Part shown: positions 1 to 4,857 of the stretch, piece after piece
Layout of the letters: every line of letters begins with the position of its first letter
How positions within the stretch are numbered: the first letter of the stretch is position 1
Origin: Bacteroidales bacterium
Lineage (GTDB): Bacteria; Bacteroidota; Bacteroidia; Bacteroidales; WCHB1-69
NCBI GenBank assembly: GCA_012518765.1
Contig: JAAYRN010000167.1
Location: 1 to 6,359, forward strand
Length of the DNA: 6,359 nt
Direction of reading: 5' to 3'
Notes under the pieces: model-generated
What the model was told of the DNA's origin: nothing
What the model saw: only the letters and a program-made list of their open reading frames with translations
Databases searched by the model: none
Program-made: the position numbers and the translations under genes

Positions 1-61
1 GAAGTGCTAAGTTGTTGATTGTATGTAAAAAAACTTCTTCAATATTGTTTTTCTTTTGCAT
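1..61 (-). CDS. Possible 5' end of an unidentified gene, cut by the left edge
   Basis: An ATG at 61-59 on the minus strand opens a frame that stays open to the left edge, giving 20 complete codons that read MQKKNNIEEVFLHTINNLAL. The composition (acidic/amphipathic helix, few rare residues) looks like a normal protein start, but 20 codons are too few to assign a family. Upstream on the same strand is a TACTTTTG box (126-119) that could be a -7 element, though no -33 TTG stands at the usual distance. The stretch also contains one copy of the TTTACATACA motif discussed in the findings, which could mean it is regulatory rather than coding. An overlapping 33-codon frame starting further upstream is less convincing because it terminates inside the window. 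Confidence 0.35.
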   Translation of the reverse strand, partial: MQKKNNIEEVFLHTINNLAL

Positions 62-81
62 TTTTCAAGGATTATATATGG

Positions 82-99
82 GTAAATGTATGTAAATAC
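82..99. repeat. Tandem GTAAAT half-sites, possible operator
   Basis: GTAAAT occurs at 82-87 and 92-97, a 10-bp period (about one helical turn). Read on the minus strand the element is TTTACATACATTTAC (96-82). This nearly matches plus-strand TTTACATACACTTTAC at 1026-1041 upstream of the kinase gene, with one extra base in the latter. A similar core, TTTACATACA, is also on the minus strand at 29-20. Presence on both sides of the helix-turn-helix gene suggests a shared binding site; which protein binds is unknown. Confidence 0.4.
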
Positions 100-118
100 A
101 ACAAGCATAATCTCATTA

Positions 119-126
119 CAAAAGTA
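119..126 (-). promoter_or_regulatory. Possible -7 box for a gene off the left edge
   Basis: TACTTTTG on the minus strand fits the Bacteroidota TAnnTTTG -7 consensus and lies 58 bp upstream of the putative ATG at 61. No TTG is seen 17-21 bp upstream, so it is only a candidate. Two GTAAAT units (82-87 and 92-97) lie between it and the ATG and could be operator half-sites. Confidence 0.25.
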
Positions 127-179
127 AACAAAAAAAATGGATATAGAAAGTAAAATCGTAAAATAAAACCTAAATAAAA

Positions 180-716
180 CTAAGATGTAGGATAATATTC
201 TTCAAAACTTTGATCGGAATAAAAAAAGACTATTTTTTCTATTTTCTTTCTTTTTTGGGGTTGTGTAAGCTGCATTTTTCCTTGATGTGTTGCGTGAGAA
301 ACAGCATCTACAAGCTCTTCAAAAGGGCGTATTGCATCCTCCGTTGGTAATGTATTGCGAATATTGATTTTTTGAGGCACATTGTCTTGTTTGATTTCTT
401 GTTGATTATCAGTAAGTTCATTTTTTTGAACATTTGCAAGTTCCTCTTCTATAGCCTTGTTTATCTGTTCTATACCCTGAGAATTTTTATTTTGTTTTTC
501 TATGGTATCTACATACATTTTGCCTTCTCCTTTCAACATCCACAAAAAATTTATTTCTGGATACGCTAACAAAGTTCGAGAAGCAACGGTCTGACTAAAT
601 TTATCCCTACCTCTTATAAGGTGAGTAATACTCGAAGGATTCACACCTATGATAGTTGCAAATTCAGTTTGTGTTATTTCCTTGTCTTCTAATATTTTTA
701 AAATCCTTTCTCGCAT
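180..716 (-). CDS. XRE/Cro-type helix-turn-helix transcriptional regulator (178 aa)
   Basis: Probably a DNA-binding regulator acting in the cytoplasm. Residues 1-65 form a Cro/CI-like helix-turn-helix domain: TQTEFATIIG (15-24) is the second helix and NPSSITHLIRGRD (26-38) the recognition helix. It is followed by the WMLKGEGKMY motif (59-68), which in many Bacteroidota phage-repressor-like proteins closes this domain. Residues 70-120 are a polar, Q/N/K-rich linker. The last 25 residues (KKIEKIVFFYSDQSFEEYYP region) look like a short beta hairpin and resemble tails I recall from related Bacteroidota regulators. No S24 peptidase Ser/Lys pair is visible, so it should not self-cleave like LexA or CI. 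The ATG at 716 has no Shine-Dalgarno, normal for the phylum, and a TATTTTTG box lies 25 bp upstream. It stands alone between intergenic regions rich in TTTAC/GTAAA, possibly its operators. Target genes and ligand are unknown. Confidence 0.85.
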   Translation of the reverse strand: MRERILKILEDKEITQTEFATIIGVNPSSITHLIRGRDKFSQTVASRTLLAYPEINFLWMLKGEGKMYVDTIEKQNKNSQGIEQINKAIEEELANVQKNELTDNQQEIKQDNVPQKINIRNTLPTEDAIRPFEELVDAVSHATHQGKMQLTQPQKRKKIEKIVFFYSDQSFEEYYPTS

Positions 717-727
717 AAAATTTATAA

Positions 728-749
728 TTTACATGATGCTGCAAAAATA
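728..749 (-). promoter_or_regulatory. Promoter of the helix-turn-helix gene, with TTTAC site near the start point
   Basis: TATTTTTG on the minus strand (749-742) matches the TAnnTTTG -7 consensus and is followed by C. Transcription would begin at roughly 735-738, giving a leader of about 20 nt. A plus-strand TTTACAT (728-734) covers this start point and has the half-site found repeatedly in the neighbourhood, so autoregulation is possible. No clear TTG -33 element is present. Confidence 0.5.
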
Positions 750-1018
750 GAAAAAATAAACACATGAATTTTAACTTTTAAGAATTAAAGAAATTAGAAG
801 ATATAATTTACACAAAAAATCTATATATTTACTTTAAGTAATAACCTTTTAAACTCTTATAATCAAACATATAATAACATTATTACTATCATATATGAAA
901 CAAAGCAAATTTTACACAAATAAATTAAAGTAAAAGTTTAACAAACTGCAACAATAACTTGTATAACAAACATTTAAGCTCTATTTAATTATAAAATTAA
1001 GACAAAAATCAAATCTAA

Positions 1019-1111
1019 ATGTAAATTTACATACACTTTACATTAAGTTTTACGTAAATTTACATAGCTTGTTTTATTTTACGCTCTATTTTACAGTATT
1101 TTTACGTAAAA
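1019..1111. repeat. Cluster of TTTAC/GTAAA palindromes upstream of the kinase gene
   Basis: TTTAC starts at 1026, 1037, 1049, 1059, 1078, 1090 and 1101, with intervals of 11, 12, 10, 19, 12 and 11 bp, so most copies lie on one face of the helix. GTAAA starts at 1021, 1054 and 1106. They combine into a perfect 14-bp palindrome, ATGTAAATTTACAT (1019-1032), two GTAAATTTAC palindromes (1021-1030, 1054-1063) and two TTTACGTAAA palindromes (1049-1058, 1101-1110). A 13-bp direct repeat, GTAAATTTACATA, recurs at a 33-bp period (1021 and 1054). The pattern is typical of a multi-site operator for a dimeric regulator, lying 50-140 bp upstream of the kinase promoter. The binding protein is inferred, not shown. 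Confidence 0.6.
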
Positions 1112-1139
1112 TATTGCTTGGAAAATGGCTTTAAATCCC

Positions 1140-1171
1140 TTGTTTTTATATTTTATTTTTTAGTATTTTTG
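1140..1171 (+). promoter_or_regulatory. Promoter of the sugar kinase gene
   Basis: TATTTTTG (1164-1171) matches the Bacteroidota -7 consensus TAnnTTTG and is followed by C. A TTG at 1140-1142 lies 21 bp upstream of it, slightly longer than the usual -33/-7 spacing. The box ends only 11 bp before the ATG at 1183, so the transcript leader should be no more than about 5-8 nt, composed almost entirely of A and T. Confidence 0.55.
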
Positions 1172-1182
1172 CATTAAAAAAA

Positions 1183-2034
1183 ATGATTCTAATAGCAGAC
1201 AGTGGTTCTACTTCTACCGACTGGGTACTTCTGTCCCCTACCCTTAAAACAATTATTTGTAAAATAAAGACACAGGGTTTAAATCCTTTTCACAAATCCT
1301 ATGATGAAATTTTAAATATTTTGAATACGGATTTAAAGCCTCAACTTATTCTTGACAGTCCAATAAGAAAAATTTATTTTTACGGTTCGGGCTGTTCCCA
1401 AGAAGGAGAAAAAAATATTTTACGAAAAGCGTTGAAAACTATATCTCAAAATGCGTCCATTTTTGTTGACCACGATACGATGGCATCGGCTATAGCTTGC
1501 TGTGGAGACGATATGGGTATAGCTTGTATCTTAGGAACGGGTTCAAATTCATGTGTTTATGATGGGAAAAACATAGTAAAAACTCTACCCTCTTTGGGAT
1601 ACATGTTGGGAGACGAAGGAAGTGGAACTCATTTGGGAAAAGGTTTGCTTCGTTTGTTTTTAAAAAACAAGCTAAGTAGCGATTTATTGGATGCTTTTCA
1701 TCAAAGGTATGCTTTGTCATCATCCGATGTGTTGGAACACCTTTATCGCAAAGATAAACCCGGTGCATTCATAGCAAGTTTTGCTCCTTTTGTAATGGAT
1801 TACAAAGAAGAAAAAAGTATGAATGCTATTATATATCATTCATTTAATAGTTTTTTTGATGAATTTATACTTCCCTATCCCGAGTCTGCTACTTATCCTA
1901 TTAATTTTGTGGGTTCCATTGCTTTTTTACTCTCTAAAGAACTAAAGGAAGTCGGAAGGAAAAGAGGATTCAGTGTGAATCGTATCGTACGCTACCCCAT
2001 TGACTCTTTGGCTGAATATCATTTATATAGATAA
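1183..2034 (+). CDS. BadF/BadG/BcrA/BcrD-family ATPase, probable N-acetylglucosamine or N-acetylmuramic acid kinase (283 aa)
   Basis: A cytoplasmic sugar kinase of the ASKHA fold that would phosphorylate an N-acetylated amino sugar with ATP, for example in cell-wall sugar recycling. Visible motifs are the first phosphate loop DSGSTSTDW (6-14), a DHD (96-98) at the position expected for the catalytic aspartate, the second phosphate loop GTGSNSCVYDG (118-128), LGDEGSGTHLGK (142-153), which is diagnostic of the GlcNAc-kinase branch, and GSIAF (244-248) as the adenosine motif. The length of 283 aa matches Bacteroidota members. The start at 1183 puts the DSGST loop at the N-terminus as the family requires, and no in-frame upstream ATG exists before the promoter. 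No nag, mur or transporter gene adjoins it, so GlcNAc versus MurNAc cannot be decided. It is convergent with the LpxD-like gene, 25 bp apart, and transcribed alone in this window. Confidence 0.88.
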   Translation: MILIADSGSTSTDWVLLSPTLKTIICKIKTQGLNPFHKSYDEILNILNTDLKPQLILDSPIRKIYFYGSGCSQEGEKNILRKALKTISQNASIFVDHDTMASAIACCGDDMGIACILGTGSNSCVYDGKNIVKTLPSLGYMLGDEGSGTHLGKGLLRLFLKNKLSSDLLDAFHQRYALSSSDVLEHLYRKDKPGAFIASFAPFVMDYKEEKSMNAIIYHSFNSFFDEFILPYPESATYPINFVGSIAFLLSKELKEVGRKRGFSVNRIVRYPIDSLAEYHLYR

Positions 2035-2037
2035 AAA

Positions 2038-2057
2038 AAACGGCATATAAGCCGTTT
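2038..2057. terminator. Bidirectional intrinsic terminator
   Basis: A 7-bp inverted repeat, AAACGGC / GCCGTTT, with a 6-nt loop (ATATAA) sits between the convergent stop codons. On the plus strand the stem ends in a T-rich run (TTTCTTTATTT). On the minus strand the stem runs into eight consecutive T residues (complement of 2040-2033). It can therefore end both the kinase transcript and the rplS-efp-lpxD-like transcript. Confidence 0.8.
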
Positions 2058-2059
2058 CT

Positions 2060-3022
2060 TTATTTCATTTTGGATTTTAATTCAATTAAATCATCCAATA
2101 TATCGGGTAGCATTCTCAGGGCTGCCATTTCTCTCCATTTTTTTCTATAATCTATAGCAGGAGCACCAAACAATACCTGATTGGGTAAAGTGCTTTTATC
2201 AATTCCTGAGGTAGCTAAAATGGTTGTATTTCGAGCTACAACTAAGTCTTTATTTATAGATACTTTAGCCCATATCAAGCAGTTATCTTCTATGGTAACT
2301 ACTCCAGCAATGGCACAATGTGCACCTATTAGTACATTTTTTCCTATTCTTGTATCGTGTCCGATTTGGATATGATTATCCATTTTAGTACCATCTCCTA
2401 TATAGGTTTCGGCAGATACTCCTTTGTCGATAGTACACAAAGCTCCTACTTCCACATCATTGCCTATGTAAGTAGAGCCACAAGTTTCTAATTTATCCCA
2501 TTTATGGGTTGGACGGCGTTTGAAGTAAAAAGCATCTCCTCCTATTACACTGTTAGCGTGTATGATTGTGTTGTTTCCTATGGTAGTAAAATCATAAATA
2601 CTTACATTGGAATGAATGATGCAATTTTCTCCTATTTTTACATTACGACCTATAAAAACTCCGGGTTGTACGATAGTTCCTTTGCCTATTTGAGCTTCAG
2701 GATGTATAAAACTATCTTGGGGTATAAATTGCCTGTGGTATTTTACTAATTTAACGTAATCACTGAAAGGATCTTCGGTGATAAAAAGGGTTTTCCCGTG
2801 TGTATTATCTTCGGGTTCTATATCTATGATTATAAAGCTCGCCTTACTCTTAAGTACTTTTTCGTAGTATTTGGGATGATCAACAAAGGTTATATCTCCC
2901 TCTTCAACTCCATGAATTTCGTTAATACCTGTTATTTTTAAGTCTTTATTACCAATAACTTTTGCTTTACTTCCTATGATTTGAAGTATTTCGTCGGTAG
3001 ATAATGGCTTATTTAATTTCAT
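2060..3022 (-). CDS. LpxD-like UDP-3-O-acylglucosamine N-acyltransferase family protein (320 aa)
   Basis: Related to LpxD, the cytoplasmic enzyme that transfers a 3-hydroxyacyl chain from acyl carrier protein to the 2-amino group of UDP-3-O-acyl-glucosamine in lipid A synthesis. Residues 1-100 form the LpxD N-terminal uridine-binding domain (TGINEIHGVEEGDITFV at 31-47). Residues 105-270 are hexapeptide repeats of a left-handed beta helix (for example AQIGKGTIVQPGVFIGRNVKIG region, 110-131). The C-terminal 30 residues are helical. His222 in IQIGHDTRIG corresponds by eye to the E. coli LpxD catalytic His239. The second functional His (INGH in E. coli) appears replaced by Asp259 (INKD). Flavobacteria commonly carry this as a second LpxD-type gene next to efp, so it may act on another acyl acceptor; I leave the symbol blank. 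It lies 17 bp downstream of efp, probably cotranscribed, with no Shine-Dalgarno. Confidence 0.85.
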   Translation of the reverse strand: MKLNKPLSTDEILQIIGSKAKVIGNKDLKITGINEIHGVEEGDITFVDHPKYYEKVLKSKASFIIIDIEPEDNTHGKTLFITEDPFSDYVKLVKYHRQFIPQDSFIHPEAQIGKGTIVQPGVFIGRNVKIGENCIIHSNVSIYDFTTIGNNTIIHANSVIGGDAFYFKRRPTHKWDKLETCGSTYIGNDVEVGALCTIDKGVSAETYIGDGTKMDNHIQIGHDTRIGKNVLIGAHCAIAGVVTIEDNCLIWAKVSINKDLVVARNTTILATSGIDKSTLPNQVLFGAPAIDYRKKWREMAALRMLPDILDDLIELKSKMK

Positions 3023-3040
3023 AAAAATAAGTTTATTTTT
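3023..3040. repeat. A/T-only inverted repeat at the efp / lpxD-like junction
   Basis: An 8-bp inverted repeat, AAAAATAA / TTATTTTT, with a 2-nt centre fills the gap between the efp stop and the next ATG. It begins one base upstream of the lpxD-like ATG. A pure A-U stem is weak and may be chance in such AT-rich DNA, but its position would allow it to affect translation of the downstream gene. Confidence 0.25.
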
Positions 3041-3606
3041 TATTTTACTCGTTCTGAGTAGCGATTTGTACGGGTGTCTACTTTTATTTTTTCACCGGAT
3101 TCGATAAAGAGAGGCACCATAACTTCTGCTCCCGTATCTACCGTTGCACGTTTAAGTGCGTTGGTGGCTGTATCTCCTTTAACTCCTGGTTCGGTGTAGG
3201 TTACTTCTAACTCTACAAAAGCAGGTAGTTCGCAAGTTAAAGGTGTGTCTGTATCTACGTGATACATTATTTCTACTCCTTGCCCTTCTTTTAGTAAACT
3301 TGGGTTTGAAATCAAAGATTCCTCTATGCTTAATTGTTCGAATGTTTCGTTATGCATAAAGTTGTAAACATCATCTCCTTCTTTGTATAGGAACTGATAA
3401 GGTCTTCGTTCTACCCTTGCTAAATCTATTTTAACTCCAGATGGAAAGGTGTGTTCTAATTGTCTTCCGCTTCGTAAATTTTTCAATTTAGTACGAACAA
3501 AAGCAGCTCCTTTACCGGGTTTAACATGTAAAAATTCGACTATGCTCCATACTTCTCCATTCATTTCGATGCATAAGCCATTTCTAAAATCAGCTGTTGT
3601 TGCCAT
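3040..3606 (-). CDS. efp: Translation elongation factor P (188 aa)
   Basis: EF-P enters the ribosomal E site and relieves stalling at consecutive prolines. All three beta-barrel domains are present. Domain I (1-65) has the exposed loop VKPGKGAAF (28-36), with Lys32 at the tip in the position of the residue that is beta-lysylated in E. coli (Lys34). Domains II and III follow, with the C-terminal signature NALKRATVDTGAEVMVPLFI (149-168) and the conserved end TRTNRYSERV (178-187). The length of 188 aa is typical. Whether Lys32 is modified cannot be told, because no epmA- or epmB-like gene is in the window. The start at 3606 gives the standard MAT N-terminus. It lies 21 bp downstream of rplS and 17 bp upstream of the LpxD-like gene, so probably the middle gene of one operon. 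Placing efp directly after rplS couples two ribosome-related genes. Confidence 0.97.
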   Translation of the reverse strand: MATTADFRNGLCIEMNGEVWSIVEFLHVKPGKGAAFVRTKLKNLRSGRQLEHTFPSGVKIDLARVERRPYQFLYKEGDDVYNFMHNETFEQLSIEESLISNPSLLKEGQGVEIMYHVDTDTPLTCELPAFVELEVTYTEPGVKGDTATNALKRATVDTGAEVMVPLFIESGEKIKVDTRTNRYSERVK

Positions 3607-3627
3607 ACATTGTTGTATTTAGGGTGT

Positions 3628-3981
3628 TTATACTCTCTTTTCTTTGATGCGTGCTTTTTTACCTGTCAATCCTCTTTGGTAAAAAATTCGAGCTCTTCTT
3701 ACTACACCTCTTTTATTTACAGCGATACTATCGATAAATGGGGAGTTTACTGGAAATATTCTTTCTACTCCAACTCCTCCTGATATTTTTCTTACAGTAA
3801 AAGTTTCAGTAATACCCGAGCCACTGCGTTGAATAACGACTCCTTGGTAGGCTTGTATTCTTTCTTTAGCACCTTCTATAATTCTATAGTTTACTGTTAC
3901 AGTATCTCCAGCTTTAAATTCTGGATGATTTTTTATTTCAACTGTCTGATCTTCTGCGAATTTAATTAATTCTGATTTCAT
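3628..3981 (-). CDS. rplS: 50S ribosomal protein bL19 (117 aa)
   Basis: A structural protein of the large ribosomal subunit that lies at the 30S-50S interface. The family core is clear: FKAGDTVTVNYRIIEG (22-37), ERIQAYQGVVIQRSGSG (40-56) and the signature KISGGVGVERIFPVNSP (65-81), followed by a basic tail rich in Arg and Lys (RGVVRRARIFYQRG, then KKARIKEKRV) that contacts rRNA. The length of 117 aa is normal. The start at 3981 (MKSELIKFAE) is the standard N-terminus and has no Shine-Dalgarno. It is the first gene after a good promoter and is followed at 21 bp by efp. In many bacteria rplS follows rpsP-rimM-trmD; none of those is here. Confidence 0.97.
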   Translation of the reverse strand: MKSELIKFAEDQTVEIKNHPEFKAGDTVTVNYRIIEGAKERIQAYQGVVIQRSGSGITETFTVRKISGGVGVERIFPVNSPFIDSIAVNKRGVVRRARIFYQRGLTGKKARIKEKRV

Positions 3982-4016
3982 TATTTTTTTGATTGAGATT
4001 CCTTAAAAATTGCGTG

Positions 4017-4047
4017 CAAAAATACAACTTTATTTTATATAAATCAA
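4017..4047 (-). promoter_or_regulatory. Promoter of the rplS-efp-lpxD-like operon
   Basis: On the minus strand, TTG (4047-4045) is followed 20 bp later by TATTTTTG (4024-4017) and then C. This is the best -33/-7 pair in the window for a Bacteroidota housekeeping sigma factor. The predicted start point near 4010-4012 leaves a leader of about 30 nt that lacks a Shine-Dalgarno and has no obvious structure. Confidence 0.65.
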
Positions 4048-4113
4048 TTATTTATGTATTAGTTTTCTCTTTAGAATATACTTATTTTATTTCTTCTTGT
4101 TTTTCAGCTTATT

Positions 4114-4140
4114 ACAAAAAAAACACTATTCAAAATGAAT
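4114..4140 (-). terminator. Possible weak terminator of the sigma factor gene
   Basis: About 40 bp past the sigma stop codon, minus-strand ATTCA-TTT-TGAAT (4140-4128) forms a 5-bp stem with a 3-nt loop, followed within a few bases by eight T residues. The stem is nearly all A-U, so termination efficiency is doubtful. No better hairpin exists between the sigma gene and the rplS promoter. Confidence 0.3.
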
Positions 4141-4180
4141 CCTAAATGAAAGGTTTTTTTGTTGTAAAAAAGGGGTTTTA

Positions 4181-4771
4181 TTAGGTTAATATAATTTTCT
4201 TTTCTTCTACCATTTTACGCAAGTTTAAGATAGCATATCTCATGCGTCCTAAAGCTGTGTTGATACTCACATTGGTTATATCTGCAATTTCTTTGAAACT
4301 CATATCCTGATACAAACGCATCATCAATACTTCTCGTTGCTTGTCGGGAAGTAGCGTTATCAAAGACCTTAGCGATTCGTGTATTTGGTTGGTAATCATA
4401 ACCTGTTCGACAGAAAGAGAAGGTTCTGATAAATAATCAAAAAAACTACCGTGTTCGTTGTTGTTATCAACGAAAGATACTTTTTGATTTTTACGGAAAT
4501 GGTCAATAATTAAATTGCGTGTTATTCGCATTATCCATTGATTAAACTTTCCTTCTTCTCTGTAGTTTCCCAATCTTAAAGTATTGATAACCTTAATAAA
4601 AGTATCTTGAAAAAGGTCTTCCGCTAATTCTTTATCGCGAACAACCATTATGATATAAGAGAAAATCTTTTGTTGATAGCGACTGATTAATACTTCAAGT
4701 GCTGTTTCGTTTCCCGAAATGTATTTAGCCACTAACTGTTCATCGCTATTTTGAAACAATTTCTTCTTCAT
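4181..4771 (-). CDS. ECF-type sigma-70 family RNA polymerase sigma factor (196 aa)
   Basis: An alternative sigma factor that would direct RNA polymerase to a specific promoter set. It has only the two ECF domains. Region 2 (about 28-96) includes the core-binding AEDLFQDTFIKV (50-61) and the -10-recognition helix FNQWIMRITRNLIIDHFRK (76-94). Region 4 (about 130-188) has LPDKQREVLMMRLYQDMSFKE (141-161) and the recognition helix NVSINTALGRMRYAILNLRK (167-186). A short acidic linker joins them. There is no N-terminal region 1 or region 3 and no long C-terminal extension. The start at 4771 is strongly supported by AAAGGAGG ending 5 bases before the ATG. No anti-sigma or FecR-like gene adjoins it, and no TonB/Sus genes, so it is probably not a surface-signalling polysaccharide-utilisation sigma. 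Its 3' neighbour is the rplS promoter region and its 5' neighbour hutH. The regulon is unknown. Confidence 0.92.
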   Translation of the reverse strand: MKKKLFQNSDEQLVAKYISGNETALEVLISRYQQKIFSYIIMVVRDKELAEDLFQDTFIKVINTLRLGNYREEGKFNQWIMRITRNLIIDHFRKNQKVSFVDNNNEHGSFFDYLSEPSLSVEQVMITNQIHESLRSLITLLPDKQREVLMMRLYQDMSFKEIADITNVSINTALGRMRYAILNLRKMVEEKKIILT

Positions 4772-4775
4772 AAAG

Positions 4776-4783
4776 CCTCCTTT
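4776..4783 (-). promoter_or_regulatory. Perfect Shine-Dalgarno sequence of the sigma factor gene
   Basis: AAAGGAGG lies on the minus strand with four bases (CTTT) between it and the ATG at 4771. It is complementary to the 16S rRNA 3' end. None of the other starts visible in the window (helix-turn-helix protein, kinase, LpxD-like, efp, rplS) has such a sequence, in keeping with Bacteroidota, whose ribosomes sequester the anti-Shine-Dalgarno. Confidence 0.8.
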
Positions 4784-4786
4784 ACG

Positions 4787-4800
4787 TTTTCAAGTGAAAA
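4787..4800 (-). repeat. Inverted repeat in the sigma factor mRNA leader
   Basis: On the minus strand TTTTCA-CT-TGAAAA is a 6-bp inverted repeat with a 2-nt centre. As RNA, a 5-bp stem with a 4-nt loop (ACUU) is more realistic. It ends three bases before the Shine-Dalgarno sequence, so it could be a protein-binding site or a weak translational element; it is too weak to call a riboswitch. Confidence 0.3.
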
Positions 4801-4857
4801 TAATAATTTAAAAAAGATAAAAATTGTTTCTATATAAATATGGATTTAATGTTTAAG

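Larger units (their letters stand above)
717..1182. other. AT-rich divergent intergenic region between regulator and kinase genes
   Basis: No credible gene, tRNA or structured RNA is visible in these 466 bp. Frames opened by ATGs here stop within about a dozen codons on the plus strand, and I see none worth calling on the minus strand. The region holds the regulator promoter at its left end and the kinase promoter at its right end. An exact 10-mer, TTTACACAAA, occurs at 807-816 and 911-920, and TTTAC or GTAAA pentamers at 728, 807, 828, 911 and 930 precede the dense array at 1019-1111. The long spacing between two short leaders suggests a regulatory role. Confidence 0.6.

Noticed and set aside
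372..569. 65-codon plus-strand frame antisense to the regulator gene
   Set aside because: Its translation is an F/L/I/Y-rich antisense reading of the linker-coding region, with no promoter or family features.
1019..1111. CRISPR array
   Set aside because: The repeats are short, palindromic and irregularly spaced, with no 20-40 bp identical repeats or unique spacers, and no cas genes.
717..1182. Replication origin
   Set aside because: The AT richness and repeats invite it, but no DnaA box close to TTATCCACA is seen and no dnaA, dnaN or rep gene is nearby. The repeated TTTACACAAA differs from the box at several positions.
1490..1768. 92-codon minus-strand frame inside the kinase gene
   Set aside because: It overlaps the clear kinase motifs on the other strand and has no recognisable domain; it is a shadow.
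2181..2749. Two plus-strand frames (2181-2375 and 2504-2749) antisense to the LpxD-like gene
   Set aside because: The hexapeptide-repeat coding on the minus strand is unambiguous, and these frames show no family features or initiation signals.
4141..4180. Hairpin CCT...AGG followed by a T run on the plus strand
   Set aside because: Only 3 bp of stem, and no plus-strand gene ends there for it to terminate.
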